This document shows, piece by piece, positions 47,501 through 56,600 of a DNA stretch of 64,000 bases. The first letter of the stretch is position 1, and each line of letters begins with the position of its first letter. The stretch covers positions 3,603,501 through 3,667,500 of the forward strand of contig JAXDDX010000011.1 in NCBI GenBank assembly GCA_034670405.1, written 5' to 3'. A program made the translations under genes and the position numbers. This DNA comes from Hoplostethus atlanticus (Eukaryota > Chordata > Actinopteri > Trachichthyiformes > Trachichthyidae). The notes under the pieces were generated by a model. It saw only the letters and a program-made list of their open reading frames with translations. It made no database searches and was not told where the DNA came from.

Positions 47501-49513
47501 TTTCCACTCATACATTATTAACCACATTTTGAATCTAACAATTGATGGGTGTAGCCTTCTTCTCTTTGGTGATACCTTTTGGGAATAATTAGATTAATCA
47601 ATGATTTGAAATTCCCCTAAACCAATGATATTTCAATCCTGAGATAATTTCCGAGTCCGACCATTCAAAGGACAATAGTAAAGAGCTTTACTCACACGGA
47701 TAAAATGCAAATGGCATCCATCCCAAATTGTACTCAGTGCCTGCAGAATGAACAAGAGAGCCTGAACCAGAACAATAAATTGTCCAAATTTTAAAATGGG
47801 ACATGTGGTTAATACTTACTTCATATATACAAAAACAAGTGACTCAGTGGGCTGGATCCAAGCAAAACATTTTCTACACTGCCTTTTACCGCATCAAGGA
47901 TACCTTCCAATGATTTTAGAGGACATGGAGGTCTTGGCTGCATTGATCAGGCACTCCCTGCCCAGGTCGTCTGTCCCGATGGTGAGATTCTCATTGATGT
48001 AGCGCACGGCCTCTCTGTAGGAAGTACATGGCAAGTTAAGTTTGCATGTCAGGCTTGTATGGAGCCAAAGGGCCCCGAGACAATTGTTCACCATTGTTAA
48101 AACACACTTGTAGAATATTGACACTAACATGTAAATGCACAATGAAAAAGCAGTGAAACTGTACCAGATGTTCTGGTAAAGATGTGTGGTCTTACTTGCA
48201 AGCCAGACGGTATCCACTGATCACTGATGTGGGGTGAATCCTCTGCTTCACCAACTCATCTGCACTCTTTAACAACTCTGCCGCAATTATCACCTAGAAA
48301 AACGCAACATGACAAGAGGTTATAAACAATAAATTATATTCTTTGCTATTACTATAATAAAAAATAAGATTATGGATATTGCATTGTGCCATCATATCAT
48401 TAGAGGTAGAGGAAATGAGGCCACTCAAACCCCTTCAGACAATGAAGGACAGTCACTTTATCCCGTTAGCATAGCCACACACCCGTAGCAGAGGCAGATG
48501 TGCGGTACTAAAACAGGACATCACAGACACCTAACCTAAATTCATGCCAGTAGACTTTCTAGTAGCATTCTGGTCCTCGGTCCTTTGCCACATTCTTGGA
48601 GCAGCTATTGACACTACTCACCACAGAGGTGGTCCCATCCCCGACCTCCTTGTCCTGCAGTTCAGCCAGTTCACACAGAACCTTGGCAGCTGGGTGCTCC
48701 ACTTCCAGCAGTTTCAGGATGGTTGCTCCATCATTGGTGATGGTCACATCCTGTCAATACAACCATGAGACACGACTGATAAGCACTTCAGCCCACAACG
48801 CTTGTTACCAACAGACCAATAGAAGGCGAATACTACTAGTGCAGCTAAGATCATCCAAAGTGACACTAACCCCAATGTCGTCCACCAACATCTTGTCAAG
48901 CCCAACGGGTCCAAGAGAGCTCTTGACAATGTTGGCGATGGCTGATGCGGCCATGACTGCAAAGGCAAGAAGGAAGCATTACGTTACTAAGTATCCGAGT
49001 TTGACTGAACATTTTAATCTAATGGTTGCACAATTTACATCAGAAACTCATGTTTGCACCATTGGCATGGCACTGTTCTGTCGTTTATTAAGTGTGGTGC
49101 ACAGTACAGCAGCCACACCTTCAGATATGACAGGGTTCTTTCTATCCCCTTAGCATAGCCGTTCATTCATGGGAATTTAATGGACGGTACTGAAAGGGGA
49201 ACAAACTGAGTTTTGATTGAGATTGATTGATTGAGAATACCATTTCTGAAGATGTTGCTACTCCATTCTACCCTGCAAATTGCCGACTTGACTGTAGTGC
49301 GGAGATTTAGCTAGCGGCAGAAGCCTAGCTAGCACGTGTTACGTAGCTTCTTAATCAGTTACTTCTGTCTATCATCAGTCACGCTCGGACAGAAAGCGAA
49401 GTGAACCTGAAACACCGACTAAAACATCACATTAACTCACCATTTTGAGTACGAACAGATTCGCCAGTTGTTCTCTGGCCGAGCACATTTAACGGACCAT
49501 CTAATAGAGACAT
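44539..49513 (-). CDS. tcp1: T-complex protein 1 subunit alpha (CCT1), with a one-base frame break in exon 11
   Basis: Subunit of the cytosolic CCT/TRiC chaperonin that folds actin and tubulin using ATP. Exons (minus): 49513-49441, 48956-48871, 48750-48622, 48293-48196, 48014-47904, 47361-47180, 46812-46686, 46362-46187, 46038-45915, 45588-45396, 45195-45031, 44752-44539 (TAA). Expected length is 558 residues after discounting one base; human has 556. Motifs: [11 protein letters not shown] and GDGTTS (residues 90-95) of the ATP site, [11 protein letters not shown] of the apical region, [13 protein letters not shown] of the equatorial domain. Exon 11 is 165 bases where both splice phases require 164. 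An extra base at 45112/45113 turns GCAGCGCAG into GCAGCGCAAG, so the literal frame stops after residue ~464. This is probably an assembly indel, since all other exons are perfect. Introns carry snoRNAs. Confidence 0.95.
45638..45754. repeat. ~105-bp repeat in tcp1 intron 9 (copy 1)
   Basis: From TGTGCTAAATGCAAAGCCTG to AAATGCCCATGCCTACAT. A second copy of the same block and orientation occurs at 49841-49945, apart from a short T-rich insertion here. Confidence 0.8.
46511..46643 (-). ncRNA. H/ACA snoRNA in tcp1 intron 7 (intact; SNORA20/29-type host position)
   Basis: Minus-strand, 133 nt. The 5' hairpin closes with CTCCCA (46643-46638) against TGGGAG (46589-46584). The H box AAAACA (fits ANANNA) is at 46583-46578. 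The 3' hairpin closes with CAGCCC (46575-46570) against GGGCTG (46523-46518), with an inner stem GGCAGCAGCT/AGCTGTGCC. The ACA box at 46516-46514 is followed by exactly three bases. H/ACA snoRNAs guide pseudouridylation of rRNA or snRNA. Mammalian TCP1 introns host SNORA20 and SNORA29; which one this is needs alignment. It would be released from the tcp1 intron by debranching and trimming. Confidence 0.88.
46990..47070 (-). ncRNA. Diverged second copy of the intron-7 H/ACA snoRNA, in tcp1 intron 6
   Basis: Shares CTCCCATTTGC at the 5' side and GTGATACGCGTGGGAGA at the 3' side of the first hairpin with the intron-7 snoRNA. Outer stem CTCCCA (47070-47065) / TGGGAG (47034-47029). The inner stem GCGTAT/ATACGC is perfect but shorter than in the other copy. 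H box ACAGTA (47028-47023) fits ANANNA. No convincing 3' hairpin plus ACA box was found, so the 3' limit is arbitrary. It may be a degenerate pseudogene or a fast-evolving snoRNA. Confidence 0.6.
48430..48517 (-). ncRNA. Diverged second copy of the intron-1 H/ACA snoRNA, in tcp1 intron 3
   Basis: Shares TAGTACCG and GGCTATGCTAA with the intron-1 snoRNA. 5' hairpin: outer stem CCTGTT (48517-48512) / AACGGG (48467-48462), inner stem CCGCACA/TGTGTGG. Stem bases differ from the other copy yet still pair. The H box is poor (ATAAAG) and the 3' half shows only CCTTCA/TGAAGG, without a placed ACA. Possibly a decaying paralogue; the lower boundary is arbitrary. Confidence 0.6.
49071..49199 (-). ncRNA. 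H/ACA snoRNA in tcp1 intron 1 (intact; SNORA20/29-type host position)
   Basis: Minus-strand, 129 nt. 5' hairpin: CCCCTT (49199-49194) pairs AAGGGG (49151-49146), with inner stem CCGT/ACGG then CATT/AATG around an asymmetric pocket (TCAGTA opposite CTATGCT). H box ATAGAA (49145-49140) fits ANANNA. 3' hairpin: CTGTC (49133-49129) pairs GACAG (49082-49078), with inner stem GTGTGG/CCACAC. ACA at 49076-49074 is followed by three bases. All family hallmarks are present. Target not assigned; mammalian TCP1 hosts SNORA20 and SNORA29. Confidence 0.9.
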
Positions 49514-49553
49514 TTTGGACCACCACACAACCAAGAAGAAAGAGAGTGGTGCA

Positions 49554-49568
49554 GTGCATTATGGGTAA
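49554..49568. promoter_or_regulatory. ZNF143/SBF-like promoter motif of tcp1
   Basis: TGCATTATGGGTAA is the reverse complement of TTACCCATAATGCA, a good match to the ZNF143 (Staf) element, about 45 bases upstream of the tcp1 ATG. A second related word ACTACATTTCCCGA lies at 49754-49767. Confidence 0.5.
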
Positions 49569-49569
49569 A

Positions 49570-51300
49570 CCGGCTCTGCGCAGCCACAATTAACCAGAAA
49601 GTTCGAGAACAAAATTGTAAAAACTTGGACTTTAAAGTATGAATGCTTTTAATCATATAAAGGCCATACGCTGTAAATCTTTATTAAATGATCTTGTTAA
49701 TCAGCTCGCCTCTCAAACATGAATTTGTTATTTTGTAACGTTGCTTAATATAAACTACATTTCCCGACAACGACCATGGCGTCATTTCCTCCTTTACGAG
49801 CTGTCCTGTCTGGTGAAGGACGCCCTCTGCTGTTGGTTTTGTGCTAAATGCAAAGCCTGAACAAAAGACGACAGAACAAATATCAGAGCTCTATGTTAAC
49901 CTGGAGCCTGAGTTAGTATAACTGTAAATGCCCATGCCTACATTTTTGGTTTTGTTGCATACTATTGAAATGTATGGTGCTGGGGCGGTTTTATCTTAAT
50001 AAATGTTTTTTTGTTTTTCTTTAACTTATATTTTGATGTTGCACTGTGCATTGAAATACATTGCATTGAAATTATTTAGTACAGTATGGCTGGTTTACAA
50101 AAGCGATATGTTGACACCTCAAGGGCGTGTGAGTTACCCTGTTGCTTATTTAAGTGAAATAATAGTTGCTGTACATATATATGCTGTGTTGCATACCAGG
50201 AAGCAAGTTATCATTTTTCCCATTCACAATGGAGACAGTCAAATGTGTTAAAGATGACTTGGCTAGCATCATGACAGGCTGACAAAAACACAAAATTGAT
50301 GTTTAGATTGGGTTCATCATATATATATATATTATATATATATGGTGGGGGATGAATCTGTACCCCACTAGCATGCCTTGTCCTTTCCCTCCCTATGTAG
50401 CAGTTCCTTTCCCAGTCTACACCAGTACTCTTATTCTTAGAGACTTTCTGAATGCGACCCAAGGCCTTTATATTGGAGACTTAGTGATGTCAAGGCAGCT
50501 CCCCAAAACGTTGGATTTAACAGAGACATTTGAATTAGCTTTCCACTTGGAAGGATTTTCCACTTGGCCCATTGGGCTTGACATTGAATCTCTGAGTCTG
50601 GATTAAAGGAGCCGTCCTACCCCACCTAGCCCATTGAGGCAGTCTCGTGATTTACCTTTCTTTTCCGAAAGGGGTGATTACTATATTGTCATATCACCCA
50701 TATGTTCTGAATTCAATCACATTCAACCAATGGATTTTCTCTGAAGGGATAATACAGTTTACGTTTTGCAATTTTTTTGTACGTTGAGGTGACCAAGGAT
50801 TCTTTACATAGAAATGGGCCATCCAGGTAATTGTGGGGTACAGATAATTCACTAGCCATGGTACCAGTCTCTCCATAAGCCTGTAGAACTAAAGGTCAAG
50901 CTGTGGTTGATCGATGACTGAAATATCTCAGCTTTCAAAATGTCCCTCCATGGCATAGAATTATGTTTACCTCTTAAAATTGTTGTCCTTCTCTTAGACT
51001 CCTAAAATCCATTGGCCTTTCTAGTGCTAATGTAAATGTGTCTTTCTATCTTGTTTTTTCATTTGTTTGTTTAAAATGAATAAACAAGGGTACCATTTTA
51101 TTCCAGACAATGCAAATGTAGCCAAAGTTAAATAAATATTTCATAGCTTTTTAATTAGAATTCATTTGTACCTGTCACATTATGTCTGCTACTGGAGAGT
51201 GGAAGCTCCCAGTTATTAATTTTGGCCTTTGAGTGAACCAGGATCCCCTAGTTGAGCATATTCACATCCAGAACTGATTCTTATTAATAAAGCTGGCTAT
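49570..51300. other. Intergenic between tcp1 and plekhg1
   Basis: Holds the tcp1 promoter words, the second copy of the ~105-bp repeat (49841-49945), a short AT-microsatellite near 50320-50345, and plus-strand AATAAA words near 49998 and 51286. No frame shows recognised protein similarity or splice context. MRPL18, the divergent neighbour of TCP1 in mammals, was looked for and not seen. Confidence 0.5.
49841..49945. repeat. ~105-bp repeat (copy 2) with flanking direct repeats
   Basis: Same block as in tcp1 intron 9. It is flanked by TTGGTTTTGT at 49833-49842 and again at 49946-49955, the pattern of a target-site duplication, so this copy was probably inserted. Confidence 0.75.
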
Positions 51301-51569
51301 AAGCTTAAACTTTGTCCTATTTTCTGGCTATTGTCCTTGTGTTTAATGTCTTAAATGCTTCTTGAAAGCACAAGCAATTAATTGTGCATACTTCATGTTT
51401 GAGCCAGTAGGCCTTTATTGTGGTACATAGTCCTATTAATGCATGGAGCTCATAACTGCGGCATTGTATCGTTTTCATTTTACTATACTGTAGTATAGAT
51501 AGAAAAACACACCTATTCTGTAATAGCCCTATGCAGTATGTGTCCTTTAAGCTGGCGCATCTATTCAAC

Positions 51570-53658
51570 GATAACCAAAAAAACATGAAAATGAGTTTGA
51601 TTTGGATTTATTTATTACCTCCAATACATAGTTTTCTTGAGCAATGACAACTAGGCAGTTAAAGAAATACAGTACACTTAACTTAAACGTTAAAGCATTA
51701 AAAAGCATACCTATGGCATACAAGAATAACTTTCCTAAAATGTACATCTTTACAAAGTGTTTACAAGTAAAATGTAAAAAAAAAAAAAAAAAAAAAAAGA
51801 CAGAAAAGTGCAAAAAAAGAGTCAATAAAGATTGACAATCCCCACCAGTGAAATAGAGGACAAAAATGTACAATGAACACATAAAAAAAAGCAACATACT
51901 TCATATTCTTAATTGGTTTGTGATGCATATTTTTTGATATGAACAGAAGGCCATGATATTGTGCATTTGTATTATTTTGATAAGGAACTAGTATTAAACA
52001 GTGCGCGATAGAAAACTAACATTTTTGAGAACATTCACAGTATTTGAATCGAATTTAGTGAGCGCCCCCGAATCAGAAAAATATCCGCCCTTTAAATAAA
52101 TACATTTTACTTTCATTTACAAACTGTCTGTGGCTTGTAGTAACAGTGATATGGGGCTAAATAACAGGGATACTTTCAAATAAATAAGACATTTTAAGTG
52201 ATTTGTTCAAAAGGAAACAGCAAGTGTGTTGTAAATACCGGGGGTTTCTTCAAGGGGAAAACAATTGCGTGAGCGTCTACGTGAACAGAATTGATTGAGA
52301 ACCATGTAACTGCGATCAGTATCAGTAGTATGACAGTAGGGAGTGTCCCATAAAGTAAACAAACAGCTGACTATCCATTTGAGTTACAAAAAAAAAAAAG
52401 AACACCAAATGTACACCAAATACAGTACTGTAGTCTTTTAACTAACTCGCCTTAATGCTCTCCTCCATGGTCCCTCTTAAAAATAATGTTTAAAATTAGT
52501 AAGGTTAAAAAAAAAAAAAAATCATCCAACTTGTTGAGATACACTTTCCGCTCTACGCAAATGGATGCCCCAGACCAAAACATTTCAGATTTTCTCACAG
52601 GTTCAAAATAAATAGGAAATCCTATGGCTGCTTATAGAATATCTGAAACATCAGCTTCTCTTGATTTTAAAGCATAACAGCCTATCGATGACAAAGGTGG
52701 CGGAGAGAAATACAATCACTTCAAATAGACTTATATGGCTACGCTTTGTACATGCCCTCTGTTAGTTATATTCAATCTAGTGGACCTCATGATAACCAAC
52801 GTGTTGTCTTTAGAAACGCATCCTTTTTGTTGCCCTTATTGCTAATAAGCTGGAAGTAGATACTGCTACATTTCTATCCTGAGTAGCGAATTGCAAATTT
52901 GTAAAGCTGCTTGATCAGAATTGTTTGATAGTGTAAGTAACAAGTAAAAACACTAGCCACCGCTGAAAATGAGTCACGTGGGTCACCTCTGTTATACAGG
53001 TTAAGATTAACTAGTGATGAAAATAGTTAAAATAACCTTAAATTGAGTTTTTATTCCTAATCAGTAACAGATATGCCAAACTATCTGTATAATACAGTTC
53101 ATTGGTACAAATCCTCCGTCTGTAACTCCAGCACAATCAATCCATATGATGCCGTTTACCTGTACAAGGCTGCGCACTGGTGACGTGATAGAAGTATTAT
53201 GTACTTGGCATCCCTTTAAATCTTAAAGGTTTGCAAATAACTTAGAGAATGATTGCTTTGACCACTTCTTGGTAACTGCTTCTTTTTTGTTTTTTTAGAT
53301 CCCTACTCTTTGAACCATGCATATGAAGGCTGTTTGAACCTGAAAGTGCTAGGGCAGCTCACATGCAGGATTTGACATGTGGCGTTTTGACCATTTGAAT
53401 TAAGAGTATTGCATGTTTTACAGAAGCCATGTAACAGCAAAGATAGGTAATCAAGTAGGTTACTACAAATACTCTGGCTGCAACGAAAGAAACTGCTACT
53501 GATCTGTGTTAAGAGAGATGTATTTGTGTAATATTAGGTTGTTCTTGGTGGTCTACGGTGTCGGCATTGACACGGGCATTCAGGCAAAGCTGGAGAGTCC
53601 GTTTTCTTGCTATATGCTGTAGGTTGATATATATTTGGCTTTCGGTCGTCACACAGAT
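51570..53658 (-). other. plekhg1: plekhg1 3' UTR (inferred)
   Basis: About 2 kb of AT-rich sequence without exons between the plekhg1 stop and overlapping minus-strand AATAAA signals at 51616-51611 and 51612-51607. A 21-base A run (minus: T run) lies at 51778-51798. Confidence 0.5.
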
Positions 53659-56600
53659 TCAGGCGAAGCTACTGGAGCTCAGACACTGGAACTTCTCCCT
53701 CAGAGACTGGACGATGTTGGGGTGGTTCTGCTGCGGCTCGCTCCACAGGTACTTCTCCAGACGTTCCCTCTCCAGAGAGCTCAGAGGGTGGCAGGAGCGC
53801 ATCGGGGTGCACGGCAAACTCTGGGACTGGACAAGACCCCGGTTCTGATCCGACAGAGCCGCCGAGCTGCCGTTCCGCTGCGCCAACCTGTCCTGCTCGC
53901 TCTCGTCCTCAGAGCGGATCTCCACGTAGTCGTCGTCGTCGTCGCCATTGTCCTTGAAGTTGGCCAGGTAGTTCTGCGTGGCAGGTGAGTATGCTCAGTG
54001 CAGATGCCCGGTTGAGGACCACCACCTGTTGACTGTCCTGTAAGATGAGGTCTGACAGTCCCTGGCTGGACCGCTCTGGGAGGCTGCTCTGCCGGCCAGC
54101 CCAGCCCAGACTGGGGCCATGGAGTCTCTCTGAGGATCGGCCCACATTGGGTCCATTGCATTTGGATCCAGACTGGTTGTTCTTCTCCTGCTGCTGGTTG
54201 CCCAGAGAGCCAACTGACTGACAATGATTGTACGATGGGGACGTCGTGGTGCAGGACGAAGAGGGGGCGTTAAAAGAAGGATGTCTCTTAATGGAGCTGT
54301 ACACGTGCTCCTCTTTCTCGCTGGGCGCCGACATGCACGAGCTCCATCGCTGGGATGGTGGGGTGGTGGGAGGGGGAGGGAGGGTCTTGAGAGCAGGGAC
54401 GGAGCAGGCGGGGGTGAGTCTGCGCTGTGGGGTGGAAGAGGCTCGGGCGTCGCCCACCTCGTTGGGCCAGGAGACGAAGCTGGCCAGCTCTCCATTGCTG
54501 TAGGTGGAGTGGAGCCAGTCCTCCTCAAGGGAGATCTCAGGCATGGACGGAGAGGACGGTAGCCCTGGATGGGTGTGGTGTGGGGCAGCGGAGGTCTGAC
54601 CGCCTGGCCCAGGAGGGTCCTTAAACATTACCTGGTCATAGAGCTGGGAGTACTCTGCTATCCTTGCACCTGGAACAGGAGATACAGAAAATGTAAAGAG
54701 GGAGTTATGACATGAATAACGAGTTTGAGTTAAAAATGATCTTATTGTGAGCTAAACATTTATGTTACCTATAGCTGCGCCTCCCTGTTTCTTTTCCTCT
54801 AAGATGGCTGCCAGATCTTTCTGCTTCTTTTCAGCTCTGGACCGACTACAAGAATCCCCGGGGTCCATGCTCCTCATGCGCAGCAGCTGGTTGGCCTTCT
54901 TGATCTTCTGGCTATACTGCCGGGCCATCAGGAACACCCGGTTCTTGCTTTTGTCCATCAGCTCCAAGTCCACAGATTCACCCAGCAGGAGAGAGGAGGC
55001 GGCCAGGGGCGAGTCCAGACCTGCCAGCTCCCCTGGAAACAGGCTATGGAGGTCCTTGAGAGGATTGTCCCTCTGTGGGGGGGTGCGCGGGGGAAGCTCC
55101 ACCAGATCATCGTCCTCCAGGCGGAAACTGCCACTGCTGAGGCGAGCCAGTTTGTTGCGGATGCTCTTCACTGTGCCTGGGAGGGGCTCGGGGATGACAG
55201 GCAGGGGGAGCGAAGGGGGAGGAGGGTAGTGGCTTTCTTCTTCAGAGGTGCCTTCACCTAGAAGCTCAGGGAGGTTGATGACTGGGATGGTGAAGGATGG
55301 TGCGGTGGAGACGGATGGGGATTTAGATTGATGTGCTGGGGGACTCCTGGTAGGAGGGCTGGGTGCTTGGGGGCTAACTACAGGGGGGCTCTTTGTAGGG
55401 CTGTTCTTCACTGAGGAGGCCTTCTTAGGTGACTCACTGGCACTGACTGGGAAGGCACCAGGCAGCCGGTCAGCTTTCTTCTCATTGTTCTTGATGTAGT
55501 TCTCCAGGTCATTCCAGATCTCGTCGACCTGCTCTGACATCTTATCCCCAGTGTGTGAACGTTGGGAGAACGTCTCAGAAGCAGATGAGGAAGAATAATC
55601 TGGTTCTGAAGAACACGGGACAGGATGGGAGGCATCGGGCGCCTCATCCTCCCCAAAATGGAGGCTCTCCTCAGACACAAACCCTCCAAGGCTTTCAGTC
55701 AGGTCTGGTTCAGAGGCCAGCAGACTGTCCCTCTCGTGTTCCTGTTTGTTCCCTTCACTGACTCCCTTAAGCTCTGTTGGTGGGGGCTCCCTGAAACAGA
55801 TGGTGTCATAGATGTTCTCCTCCTCTATCTTGAGCTCACACGTCCCGAATGCCCCCCCCTCCTGTGTAGAGGACCGGTTGCTCTCAGAGGAACTGTCTGG
55901 TTTGATCAGGGTCTCTGTGGCTCCTGTAGTATCTAGTACCCCTGCTGCCTGGCCCCGGGAACCCCGTGTGTCTTTAGATGTCTCCTTCCGTGACTGGCGT
56001 CCCTCCGGGTCCCTTCTGATCAAGCCCATGCTCTTTAGGTCCTCATAGCTGATGTTGTCATATACATTTTCAATATCATCTATTGTTAGCTGCTCTGCTG
56101 AGGATGATCCAGATATCTCATTGCTGGATGATTCAGTGTGGATCACTTCCAGGTCGGTGTGATTGGGCTGGGCGTCATCAGGGCTTTGGCGAGCCTCTGT
56201 AGCTTTCTCCCCCACACTGCTCGCCCTCCGGAGAACTCTGCTCCCACTGGGTGGAGGGTCTATCTGCACAACGGGCACCTGTTCTACATGCCAGCTGCAG
56301 GGCCGTGCTGACCTGGGCGAAGAGGTGACCTCTGACCTCTCCGAGGGTGTCTCCGGTTCTGGTCCGCTGGGCTCAGTGGGCACAAACATCTGGTAGATGT
56401 CCTCTTCCTCATCGTCAGGTTGCATCGTGCGCTGGCGGGTGGGGAACATGGCCCTGCGAGCCCGGTGGTCTGCCCAGATGTTCCTTACCGGGTGCTCACT
56501 TCCTGGGACCAGTAGGGAGGGAATAGGGGAGTCTGGAGGTTCCTCCATCACGTGAGGTGTCCTGAGGAGTGGCGGGTGGTGACTTCCCTCCTTCACTAGG

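Noticed and set aside
49990-51310. Plus-strand gene ending at AATAAA words (49998, 51286)
   Set aside because: No open frame with splice sites or recognised protein similarity; AATAAA is expected by chance in AT-rich DNA. The 84-residue frame at 50352-50606 has no support.
49570-51570. mrpl18
   Set aside because: Searched by eye for conserved motifs such as RNPRN and the RGW..WPTR region and not found.
53995-54528. 177-residue Pro/Ser-rich minus-strand frame and plus-strand frames over plekhg1
   Set aside because: Shadows of the plekhg1 coding exon, whose own frame has correct splice phase and family similarity.
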